Assembly (NCBI RefSeq): GCF_018608325.1
Contig: NZ_JABAZW010000072.1
Location: forward strand, 3,087 to 35,343
Length of the DNA: 32,257 nt
Direction: 5' to 3'
DNA from: Brevundimonas sp.
Lineage (GTDB): Bacteria; Pseudomonadota; Alphaproteobacteria; Caulobacterales; Caulobacteraceae
This document shows, one piece after another, positions 1 through 6,907 of the stretch. The notes beneath the pieces were generated by a model. That model searched no databases. It had not been told where the DNA came from and was given only the letters and a program-made list of their open reading frames with translations. Each line of letters starts with the position of its first letter. Within the stretch, counting starts at the first letter, position 1. The translations under genes were made by a program, and so were the position numbers.

Positions 1-33
1 AACCCTAACCCTAGACCCTAACCCTAACCCTAA
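1..33. repeat. Telomere-like CCCTAA tandem repeat at the window end
   Basis: The first 33 bases are five CCCTAA-type hexamers with one variant step (CCCTAGA). They stop abruptly at position 33. From base 34 the DNA is ordinary GC-rich coding sequence in an open frame. This is the vertebrate-type telomere unit read on its C-rich strand. It is not known as a chromosome-end repeat in Caulobacterales, so an assembly, library or base-calling artefact, or a chimeric join, is the likeliest explanation. Confidence 0.9.
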
Positions 34-2232
34 GCTACGCAGGCGTGCGACACGCGCATCTCCGCGGGCTCCTTCGACGCCGCCCGCCGCGCCGCGCCCG
101 GCATTCCCTTCGGCGTCATCGGCGCAAACGGCGCCGTGCTGGCGTCCGCCGGGGCCGAAGCCCGTTCCTTCGCATCCGGCCTGAACGCGACCGACGGCGA
201 CCTGCGTCTGTCCGCCGACAAGTCGCTGTTGCTGAACGGCCCTGCCGCCCAGGGCCGACGTCTGATCGCACAGATCAATCCGCCCGCAGACGAGCGCAAC
301 ATCGCCAGCCTGCGTCTGGCGTCTGCAGACGGCGTCATCCTGGCCTCGCCGACGACGGCAGAGGTCGGCCAGAGCGTTCAGGACGTGGTCGGCCTCTCGC
401 ATGAAGGCCTGCTGGCGGACGCCAAGCCCCGGTCGATCACGCGCGGGGACAGGACGACGGATGTCTATGCCGAGGCCCTGGACCGGCATGGCCTGATCGC
501 CATCGCCGCATCGCCCGCCCCGCTGACGGGCGGGCGCGCCATGATCAACGACGCCTGGATACTGGCCGTGCCGCTGTTCCTGGGCATTGGCATGTTGCTG
601 CTGGTCTTGCTGCAGCGCGTGTCGCAGGCGCGGATGAGCCGCGAATGGGCCTCGTCCGAGAAACGCTTCCGCGTCGCCGTCGAAGCTGCGAAATGCGGCG
701 TCTGGGAATGGGACCTGGCGGGCGAGGAAGTCACCCTGTCCGACTATATGGCCACCCTGCTGGGCTTTGAGAGCGGCGGCGCGGTGAAGTCCGAAACGGT
801 GCTGGCGCGCATCCATCCCCGGTTCCGCGAAGAGGTGAAACACGCCCTGCGCCAGGCCGCCGCCTATGGCGCCTTCGCCGTCACCTTCCCGGTCCCCGAC
901 GAGGTCGGCCGCACGCGCTGGATCGACGCCCGTGGACAGGCGCGCGGCGCACGCGGCGACACAGGCTATACCGCCATTCTGGGCGTGGCCCTGGACATCA
1001 CCGAGGCCCGCCGCGCCAAGGCCGCCGCCCAGGCCGCCGAAAGCCGCCTGCGTGACGGGGTCGAAAGCATCTCGGACGCCTTCGTCCTATTCGACCGGCA
1101 GGGCCGCCTGATCCTGTGGAACCAGGCGTTCGAGGACGCCTTCGGCTTTGGCCCCGGCGTCGTGCGTCGCGGCGCCCAGAAGGATGAGCTGAACCGCATC
1201 GCCGCCCTGGCCATCAAGGCCGAGCACGCCCCCGCCGACGGCCGTGCAGGCCTGCGCGAGGTCGAACTGCACGACGGGCGCTGGCTGCAACTGTCCGAGC
1301 GGTTCACCTCGGAAGGCGGCTCGGTCGTCACCGCCGCCGACATCACCGCCATCAAGCGTCAGGAAGTCGAACTGCACCGCGCCGCCGACAGCCTGCGCCA
1401 GATGGTGATCCAGTTGGAAAGCAGCCAGGAAAACCTGGCCCTGCTGGCCCGCAAGTACGAGGTCGCCATGACCCGCGCCGAGGCCGCCAATCAGGCCAAG
1501 TCCGAGTTCCTGGCCAATATGAGCCACGAACTGCGCACGCCGCTGAACGCCATCAACGGCTTCTCGGAGATCATGGCCGGCGAACTGTTCGGGCCGCTGA
1601 ACGAGAAGTACAAGGGCTATGCTGGCGACATCCTGAAGTCGGGTCAGCACCTGCTCAGCCTGATCAACGACATCCTCGACATGGCCAAGATCGAGGCGGG
1701 CAAGATGACCCTGCACTACGAAGCCGTGTCGATGACCGAGATCTGCGAGGACGCGGTGCGCCTGATGCGCGGCAAGGTTCAGGACGCCGGGCTGAAGATC
1801 TATGTCGAGGCGCGCGACATCCCCGAGATCGACGCCGACCACCGCGGCGTGAAACAGATCATGCTGAACCTGATCTCCAACGCCGTGAAGTTCACACCCG
1901 AAGGCGGCTCTATCACCGTGTCGCTGAAACGGTTCGAGGGACTGGACGGCGAAGACCGCATCCGCGTCGCCTGCGCCGACACCGGCATCGGCATCGCCCC
2001 CGAAGATCTGGTCCGTCTGGCCCGCCCGTTCGAACAGGTCGAGGGCCAGCACTCCAAGACCACGCAAGGCACCGGCCTGGGCCTGGCCCTGACCAAGTCC
2101 CTGATCGAAATGCACGGCGGCCAACTGACCATGGAAAGCGAACCCGGCGTCGGCACCACCGTCAGCTTCGACCTGCCGGTGAAACGCCCGGTCAGCAACG
2201 TCGAGCCGATGATCCCCGCCTTCGCGGCGTAG
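34..2232 (+). CDS. pleC: PAS-domain sensor histidine kinase, PleC-like, 5'-truncated
   Basis: Membrane-bound sensor histidine kinase. The frame is open from base 34, just after the telomere-like repeat; a GTG at 136 is the first available start, but the reading continues upstream of it, so the true N-terminus is missing. Numbering from the GTG: extracytoplasmic remnant 1-135, one membrane helix about 139-160, PAS domains about 172-290 and 300-405, a short coiled coil, HisKA with phospho-acceptor His464 (SHELRTPLNAINGFSE), then HATPase with N-box Asn578/Asn582, G1 DTGIGI (615-620) and G2 GTGLGL (645-650). There is no receiver domain, so phosphate must pass to a separate regulator. The HisKA block resembles Caulobacter PleC, the DivK/PleD kinase-phosphatase, more than DivJ or CckA as I recall them. 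The kinase call is certain; the PleC assignment is moderate. Confidence 0.85.
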   Translation, partial: ATQACDTRISAGSFDAARRAAPGIPFGVIGANGAVLASAGAEARSFASGLNATDGDLRLSADKSLLLNGPAAQGRRLIAQINPPADERNIASLRLASADGVILASPTTAEVGQSVQDVVGLSHEGLLADAKPRSITRGDRTTDVYAEALDRHGLIAIAASPAPLTGGRAMINDAWILAVPLFLGIGMLLLVLLQRVSQARMSREWASSEKRFRVAVEAAKCGVWEWDLAGEEVTLSDYMATLLGFESGGAVKSETVLARIHPRFREEVKHALRQAAAYGAFAVTFPVPDEVGRTRWIDARGQARGARGDTGYTAILGVALDITEARRAKAAAQAAESRLRDGVESISDAFVLFDRQGRLILWNQAFEDAFGFGPGVVRRGAQKDELNRIAALAIKAEHAPADGRAGLREVELHDGRWLQLSERFTSEGGSVVTAADITAIKRQEVELHRAADSLRQMVIQLESSQENLALLARKYEVAMTRAEAANQAKSEFLANMSHELRTPLNAINGFSEIMAGELFGPLNEKYKGYAGDILKSGQHLLSLINDILDMAKIEAGKMTLHYEAVSMTEICEDAVRLMRGKVQDAGLKIYVEARDIPEIDADHRGVKQIMLNLISNAVKFTPEGGSITVSLKRFEGLDGEDRIRVACADTGIGIAPEDLVRLARPFEQVEGQHSKTTQGTGLGLALTKSLIEMHGGQLTMESEPGVGTTVSFDLPVKRPVSNVEPMIPAFAA

Positions 2233-2267
2233 CGCATTCGCCTGACGCTATGCGAGCCCGGAAAGCG

Positions 2268-2297
2268 ATGTCGCTTTTCGACCCGTTGCGGACATTG
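2268..2297. repeat. Dyad intergenic element, copy A
   Basis: About 30 bp of the form (T)GTC.GC-TTTCGACCC-TTGCGGACATT, just downstream of the kinase stop. Its left part overlaps a short hairpin (AAAGCGA at 2262-2268, TCGCTTT at 2271-2277) that could weakly terminate the kinase transcript. Related copies lie at 2649-2704 and 2970-3000. Confidence 0.55.
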
Positions 2298-2319
2298 AGA
2301 ACGCCGATATAATTGCCGT

Positions 2320-2583
2320 ATGGAAGACCCTGACAATATTGAAAGCGCTTGGGCCGGACTGCTGAACGGCACGATGATCACCTTACTTGGTGCGGCGTTT
2401 CCGGGGGTGCTCTTGTGGCAGGTCATCACTCATTGGCCTGACTTGGTGTCAGGGAGCCACGCAATGACCTCGATGGAGGTGATGCAGGGCATCGCCCTCA
2501 CCGGAGTAAGTGCGCAGGTGCTGTGGTTCGGTATCAGGATGACCGCGCGCCAAGTCGCTTGGCTGCGTCAGAAGCGGCGTTGA
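2320..2583 (+). CDS. Small two-helix membrane protein of unknown function
   Basis: 87 residues. I do not recognise a family. Two hydrophobic stretches, about residues 14-37 (GLLNGTMITLLGAAFPGVLL) and 55-72, are separated by a short polar loop, and the tail is basic (WLRQKRR). This suggests an inner-membrane protein with a cytoplasmic C-terminus. It starts at an ATG without a clear Shine-Dalgarno sequence. Base composition is less GC-biased than the flanking genes, in line with a lineage-specific or recently acquired gene. It sits alone between the kinase and a run of dyad elements, so context gives no hint of role. It could be a chance frame, but the hydrophobic pattern argues for a real gene. 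Confidence 0.55.
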   Translation: MEDPDNIESAWAGLLNGTMITLLGAAFPGVLLWQVITHWPDLVSGSHAMTSMEVMQGIALTGVSAQVLWFGIRMTARQVAWLRQKRR

Positions 2584-2648
2584 AACCTATCAAGGGCGGC
2601 TAACTACCTTCTCAGACGCTGGGCAGGTCCGCCTGAAAGCGATCAGCC

Positions 2649-2704
2649 CAATGTCCGGTATTCGGCGGGACGCCAACTTCGTAAATCCTCCGTTGCGGAC
2701 ATTG
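2649..2704. repeat. Dyad intergenic element, copy B (long-spaced)
   Basis: A perfect 9-bp inverted repeat, CAATGTCCG (2649-2657) and CGGACATTG (2696-2704), separated by 38 bases. The right arm lies in a 14-base block, CGTTGCGGACATTG (2691-2704), identical to 2284-2297 in copy A. Confidence 0.6.
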
Positions 2705-2748
2705 CGGCCGCCCTGTGATCTAGTCATCACTCCAATGGAGTGCCGCTG

Positions 2749-2886
2749 ATGATCATGATCTACGCCGTTGCGGCGCCGTTCTGGATACTGGCCTGCCTAG
2801 TCGGCGTAGCTCTCCAGCGGAGCAACGGTGTTAAGCGGCACGACCGATGGCAGCGTGGCACTTTGGGGCGATCAGTTCTGGTTTGA
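2749..2886 (+). CDS. Possible 45-residue single-helix membrane peptide
   Basis: ATG at 2749 with GGAG at 2737-2740, spacing about 8. The product begins with a hydrophobic segment (residues 2-23, IYAVAAPFWILACLVGVAL) followed by a basic tail. The ribosome site and the helix are the only support; no family is recognised. It overlaps another small open frame (2828-2965) in a different phase, so the two may be pieces of one frameshifted gene. Confidence 0.3.
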   Translation: MIMIYAVAAPFWILACLVGVALQRSNGVKRHDRWQRGTLGRSVLV

Positions 2887-2965
2887 GCTTCGCTTCGAAG
2901 ATGCCCCTCCGCTGATCCGATACTGGAGAGATGAAGTCCTCTGGCGCGAGGACCACGTCTCCTAG
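2828..2965 (+). pseudogene. Small open frame or 3' remnant of a decayed gene
   Basis: The frame is open from 2810 to TAG at 2963-2965, with a GTG at 2828 preceded by GGAG (2819-2822). The 45 residues are rich in aromatic and acidic residues (DQFWFELRFEDAPP, then RYWRDEVLWREDHVS) and look like real protein. There is no ATG. It may be a very small gene with a GTG start, or the C-terminal end of a gene whose N-terminal half is the +1/-1-shifted frame at 2749. The rest of 2584-3031 holds only the dyad elements. Confidence 0.25.
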
Positions 2966-2969
2966 GCTG

Positions 2970-3000
2970 ACATCCGCTTCCCACCCTTGGCGGACGCTCG
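2970..3000. repeat. Dyad intergenic element, copy C
   Basis: CATCCGC (2971-2977) and GCGGACG (2990-2996) are near-complementary arms around a pyrimidine-rich spacer (TTCCCACCCTTG). The layout matches copy A. On the minus strand it lies just downstream of the thiolase stop and could act as a weak transcript-end hairpin. Confidence 0.5.
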
Positions 3001-3031
3001 CAACGTCTGCTGTGGAGACCCGCAGCCCTCT

Positions 3032-4219
3032 CTAGACCAGCTCCACGCCCATCGCGGTCGCTTCGCCGCCGCCGATGCACAGGGCGGCCATGCCCTTGGT
3101 CTTGCCGCGCGCCTTCAGGGCGGACAGCAGGGTGGTCAGGACGCGCGCTCCTGAAGCCCCGAGCGGGTGGCCCAGGGCGCAGGCGCCGCCGTTGACGTTG
3201 ATCTTGTCGTGGGGGATGCCCAGCTCCTGCATGGCGATCATCGGCACGATGGCGAAGGCCTCGTTGACCTCCCACAGATCCACGTCTTCGGCGCTCCAGC
3301 CCGCCTTCTTCAGCGCCTTTTGCAGGGCGAAGACCGGGGCGGTGGTGAACAGGTGCGGCTCGTGCGCGTGGGCGGCCTGTGACACCACGCGCGCCACCGG
3401 CGTCAGACCCAGCGCCTCGGCCGTCGATTGGCGCATCATGACCAGAGCCGCAGCGCCGTCAGAGATCGAGGCGGCGGAGGCCGCGGTGATGGTGCCGTCA
3501 GCGCCGAAGGCGGGGCGCAGGTTGGGGATCTTGGACGGGTCGGACTTGGTCGGCTGTTCGTCGCGGTCCACGGTGACCGAGCCCTTGCGGGTCTTGACCT
3601 CGACCGGGGTGATTTCAGCATCGAAGCCGCCGCTGTCCTGCGCGCGCTTGGCCCGGCCCGCGCTTTCGATGGCGTAGGCGTCCTGCTGCTCGCGCGTGAA
3701 CTGATAGGCCTTGGCCGTGTCCTCGGCGAACTGTCCCATCAGCTTGCCGGGGGTGTAGGCGTCCTCCAGCCCGTCCAGATACATGCTGTCGGAAATGACG
3801 TCGTGGCCGATGCGGGCGCCGCCCCGGTGCTTCTGCATCAGGTACGGGGCGTTGGTCATGGACTCCATGCCGCCCGCCACGATCACGTCGGCGGAACCGG
3901 CGGCTAGCGCATCATGCGCCATCATCGCCGCCTGCATGCCTGAGCCGCACATCTTGTTGATGGTGGTCGCCTCGGTCGAGACCGGCAGGCCCGCGCCGAT
4001 GCCCGCCTGACGCGCAGGCGCCTGGCCCAGACCGGCGGGCAGGACGCAGCCCATGATGATCTGTTCGACCTTGGCGGCGTCCAGACCGGCCCGCTCCAGC
4101 GCCGCCTTCACCGCCACCGCGCCCAGATCCGTGGACTTGGCGTCGGCCAGCACGCCCTGAAACCCGCCCATCGGTGTACGGGCGTAGGAGACGATGACGA
4201 CGGGATCGGCGTTGGCCAT
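3032..4219 (-). CDS. Acetyl-CoA C-acetyltransferase (thiolase II)
   Basis: 395 residues, the usual full length for biosynthetic thiolase. It condenses two acetyl-CoA to acetoacetyl-CoA, or runs in reverse, in the cytoplasm, and feeds polyhydroxybutyrate or short-chain acyl metabolism. All catalytic landmarks are present: nucleophile Cys91 in KMCGSGMQ, the NEAF motif near 316, His351 in GHPLG, and the second Cys381 in CIGGGEA. The ATG at 4219 has AGAGGA upstream at good spacing. No phaB or phaC neighbour is seen, and the fusion protein upstream on the same strand is 66 bp away, so the pathway is not fixed by context. It could equally be labelled atoB or phaA, so I leave the symbol blank. Confidence 0.93.
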   Translation of the reverse strand: MANADPVVIVSYARTPMGGFQGVLADAKSTDLGAVAVKAALERAGLDAAKVEQIIMGCVLPAGLGQAPARQAGIGAGLPVSTEATTINKMCGSGMQAAMMAHDALAAGSADVIVAGGMESMTNAPYLMQKHRGGARIGHDVISDSMYLDGLEDAYTPGKLMGQFAEDTAKAYQFTREQQDAYAIESAGRAKRAQDSGGFDAEITPVEVKTRKGSVTVDRDEQPTKSDPSKIPNLRPAFGADGTITAASAASISDGAAALVMMRQSTAEALGLTPVARVVSQAAHAHEPHLFTTAPVFALQKALKKAGWSAEDVDLWEVNEAFAIVPMIAMQELGIPHDKINVNGGACALGHPLGASGARVLTTLLSALKARGKTKGMAALCIGGGEATAMGVELV

Positions 4220-4285
4220 GACGGTTTCCTCTTTATCTTTGAGGGACAGATAGCGATCCGTCAGGCCCGTGTGAACCGCGAGGGC

Positions 4286-5281
4286 TCAGGAGAAATGCAG
4301 CCGCCTGTATTTGCCACGGAAATAGAGCAGCGGGTCGCGATGCGGCTCGAACCGCGCGCGGGTCACCCGGCCGATGAAGACCAGATGATCGCCCGCATCC
4401 ACCACCTGATCGGCGTCGCACTCAAAGCTGGCCAGCGAGTTGGACAGGATGGGCGCGCCGCTGTCCCACGTCTCCCACTCGACGCCCTGAAACCGGTCGG
4501 ACGACGGGCGAGCGAAGACGCCGGAGGTCGGCTGCTGGCCGATGTGCAGCACATTGACGGCGAAGTGAGGGGCCGCGCGGAACCGCTCCAGACTGGCCGA
4601 GGCCTTGGCTAGACAGAACAGGATCAAGGGCGGGTCCAGCGACACCGAGGTGAAGGAGTTGGCGGTCAGGCCGATGGGCTGGTCGTTCTCGTCTCGCGTC
4701 GTGACCACCGTGACCCCGGTGGCGAAACAGCCCATGGCGTCGCGCAGCACCCGCGCGTCCGACCCGGCCTCGTAATGCACGGCCTGACGCGGCGCGCACT
4801 GTTCCAGATAGCCCAGCAGCACGGCGGCCAGCGCGTCTGGCCCGTTCAGGTCCGCGACGGCATCGCTGGACGAAACAGGTTCGACCTTCAGCACAGCGGC
4901 GAAGGCGGCGGCTTGCGCCCCCTGCCCGACCACCAGCGAGGGGGTATTGATCTGAACCTCGGCATCCGCCGCGCCAGTCGGATCGACCAGCACCAGACCA
5001 CTGAGCAGCGGCGTCTGGACGTCAGAAAACAGCTTCAGGGCCTCAGCCGCCCACGCCCCCGCCGCCACCAGCACGGGTCGGGCAGGCAGCCCCGCCAGCG
5101 CCTCACGCAGACGCGGCAGGACATCGACCGCATCGACCAGACGCGGCATCAGGACATGGCGTCCCGCCCCCGCCAGAACCTCGGCGCACGCGCGCCAGTC
5201 GGCGCTGTCCGCCTCAGTCGTGCAGATCACGACCGCCGGATCGTCCGTGCGACCCCAGGATTGGAAATCAAGTTCGTGCAT
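4286..5281 (-). CDS. Flavin reductase with an N-terminal alpha/beta-hydrolase-like domain
   Basis: 331 residues in two parts. The C-terminal part (about 174-331) is a flavin reductase-like FMN-binding domain, shown by MGCFATGVTVVTT, GLTANSFTSVSLDPPL and the ending YFRGKYRRL. Stand-alone relatives of about 160 residues reduce FMN/FAD with NAD(P)H for a partner monooxygenase. The N-terminal part (1-165) has the alternating strand-helix pattern of an alpha/beta hydrolase, but where the nucleophile elbow GxSxG should be it reads AAGAWAA (73-79), so it has no serine nucleophile and is probably not a hydrolase. No monooxygenase lies nearby. The start at 5281 is supported by length only; the Shine-Dalgarno is weak (GGGCGG). 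The reductase domain is a firm call; the N-terminal fold is an inference from pattern. Confidence 0.85.
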   Translation of the reverse strand: MHELDFQSWGRTDDPAVVICTTEADSADWRACAEVLAGAGRHVLMPRLVDAVDVLPRLREALAGLPARPVLVAAGAWAAEALKLFSDVQTPLLSGLVLVDPTGAADAEVQINTPSLVVGQGAQAAAFAAVLKVEPVSSSDAVADLNGPDALAAVLLGYLEQCAPRQAVHYEAGSDARVLRDAMGCFATGVTVVTTRDENDQPIGLTANSFTSVSLDPPLILFCLAKASASLERFRAAPHFAVNVLHIGQQPTSGVFARPSSDRFQGVEWETWDSGAPILSNSLASFECDADQVVDAGDHLVFIGRVTRARFEPHRDPLLYFRGKYRRLHFS

Positions 5282-5575
5282 GTCCGCCCATAGACCGGCC
5301 CATCAACCGGACCTCCTGCCCGACGCCGCGCCTGTATGGCAAGCCGCGTTTCAGTTCAGGCGCCGCAAATCAGCCCCCGGATTAAAGCGGACGCATGTTT
5401 CATGCTTGTGCCGGAACCCCACAGCGGTTCCGGCCAAACGATCGTGCGCTAATCGCATCTTCGACGCACTGGCCGCTTGCGTTCGGCGTCGCGGTTATAG
5501 AAGGGTCTTGGCCGTCAGGCGCAGTGTCTGACCTTGCCCTCACGCTCAGATACGATCTGGTCACGAGCTTACCCA
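5282..5575. promoter_or_regulatory. Divergent intergenic region with a 9-bp hairpin at 5410-5434
   Basis: 294 bases separate the flavin reductase (-) from the aminotransferase (+), so both promoters should lie here. The only clear structure is a perfect inverted repeat, GCCGGAACC (5410-5418) and GGTTCCGGC (5426-5434), around a 7-base loop. It has no T-run, so it is more likely an operator or a leader hairpin than a terminator. A TTG start at 5534 would extend the aminotransferase into this region but is not favoured. Confidence 0.5.
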
Positions 5576-6787
5576 ATGTCCGAAGAATTCTACCGCATGC
5601 GGCGGTTGCCGCCCTACGTCATTGCTGAAGTCAATGCGATGCGAGCGGCGGCACGAGCGGCGGGCGAGGACGTGATCGACCTTGGCATGGGCAACCCGGA
5701 CCTGCCCCCGCCCCAGCACGTGATCGACAAGCTGATCGAGGTGGCCAGCAAGCCTGACGCCCACGGCTATTCGCAGTCCAAGGGCATTCCGGGCCTGCGC
5801 CGCGCCCAGGCCAACTATTACGGCCGCCGCTTCGGCGTCGACGTCGACCCCGAGAGCGAGGTCATCGTCACCATGGGCTCCAAGGAAGGTCTGGCCAGTC
5901 TGGCCACCGCCATCACCGAGCCGGGCGATGTGATCCTGGCGCCCAATCCGTCCTATCCGATCCACACCTTCGGCTTCATCATCGCCGGGGCCACGATCCG
6001 CAGCGTGCCGACCACGCCCGATGAGAAATATTTCGAGGCGCTGGAGCGGGCCATGGCCTTCACCGTGCCTCGGCCCAAGATCCTGGTGATGAACTATCCG
6101 TCGAACCCGACGGCGGAGACGGTCGATCTGGCCTTCTATGAACGCGCCGTCGCCTTCGCCAAGGCCAACGACCTGTGGATCATCAGCGATCTGGCCTATT
6201 CGGAGCTGTATTACGACGGCAAGCCCACCGTCTCGATCCTGCAGGTGCCGGGCGCCAAGGACGTGGCGATCGAGTTCACCTCCCTGTCCAAGACCTACAG
6301 CATGGCGGGCTGGCGCATCGGTTTCGCGGTCGGCAACAAGAAGCTGATCGCGGCCATGTCGCGGGTGAAGTCCTATCTGGACTATGGCGCCTTCACGCCC
6401 ATTCAGGCGGCGGCCTGTGCGGCGCTGAACGGACCGCAGGACATCGTCGACAAGAACCGCGAACTGTACCACCGCCGTCGCGACGTGCTGGTCGACAGCT
6501 TCGCCCGCGCCGGCTGGGAAATCCCCAAGCCTGCCGCCTCCATGTTCGCCTGGGCGCCGCTTCCGCCCGCGCTGGCGCACCTGGGCAGTCTTGAATTCTC
6601 CAAACAGCTGCTGGTCCACGCCAAGGTCGCGGTCGCGGCGGGCGTCGGCTACGGCGAAAACGGCGAAGGCTTCGTCCGCATCGCCATGGTCGAGAACGAG
6701 CAGCGCATCCGTCAGGCCGCGCGCAACATCAAGGTGTTCCTGAAGTCGCGGGGCGTGAACGTTCCGCCCGGACGTGTTGGGGACTGA
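5576..6787 (+). CDS. alaC: Class I/II aminotransferase, AlaC / LL-DAP-aminotransferase-like
   Basis: 403 residues from the ATG at 5576. A TTG 14 codons upstream (5534) gives a leader without family resemblance, so I prefer the ATG. It is a cytoplasmic PLP-dependent aminotransferase of fold type I. The opening (RRLPPYVIAEVNAM, then DLGMGNPDLPPPQHV) is characteristic of the AlaC/YfdZ group, which makes alanine from pyruvate with glutamate. The PLP lysine is Lys239 in SLSKTYSMAGWRIGF; YPSNPTAE and SDLAYSELYYDG supply the other cofactor contacts. Alphaproteobacterial members are often labelled LL-diaminopimelate aminotransferase; sequence alone does not settle the substrate. It is a single-gene transcript ending at a strong terminator 60 bp downstream. 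Confidence 0.88.
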   Translation: MSEEFYRMRRLPPYVIAEVNAMRAAARAAGEDVIDLGMGNPDLPPPQHVIDKLIEVASKPDAHGYSQSKGIPGLRRAQANYYGRRFGVDVDPESEVIVTMGSKEGLASLATAITEPGDVILAPNPSYPIHTFGFIIAGATIRSVPTTPDEKYFEALERAMAFTVPRPKILVMNYPSNPTAETVDLAFYERAVAFAKANDLWIISDLAYSELYYDGKPTVSILQVPGAKDVAIEFTSLSKTYSMAGWRIGFAVGNKKLIAAMSRVKSYLDYGAFTPIQAAACAALNGPQDIVDKNRELYHRRRDVLVDSFARAGWEIPKPAASMFAWAPLPPALAHLGSLEFSKQLLVHAKVAVAAGVGYGENGEGFVRIAMVENEQRIRQAARNIKVFLKSRGVNVPPGRVGD

Positions 6788-6849
6788 TCGTGTCGAGGGC
6801 TGATCGCCCTTGAACCTGACGCGGCTTCACCGCCGAGCGGCCCATAAGG

Positions 6850-6884
6850 AAAGCCCCCGTCGATGAGATCGACGGGGGCTTTTT
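6850..6884. terminator. Strong bidirectional intrinsic terminator
   Basis: A perfect 12-bp stem, GCCCCCGTCGAT (6853-6864) and ATCGACGGGGGC (6868-6879), with loop GAG. It is flanked by AAA on the left and TTTTT on the right. It sits between the convergent aminotransferase (+) and TonB-dependent receptor (-) genes and can end both transcripts. Confidence 0.92.
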
Positions 6885-6907
6885 AGTCTTGGAAAAGCGC
6901 GTTGGTC

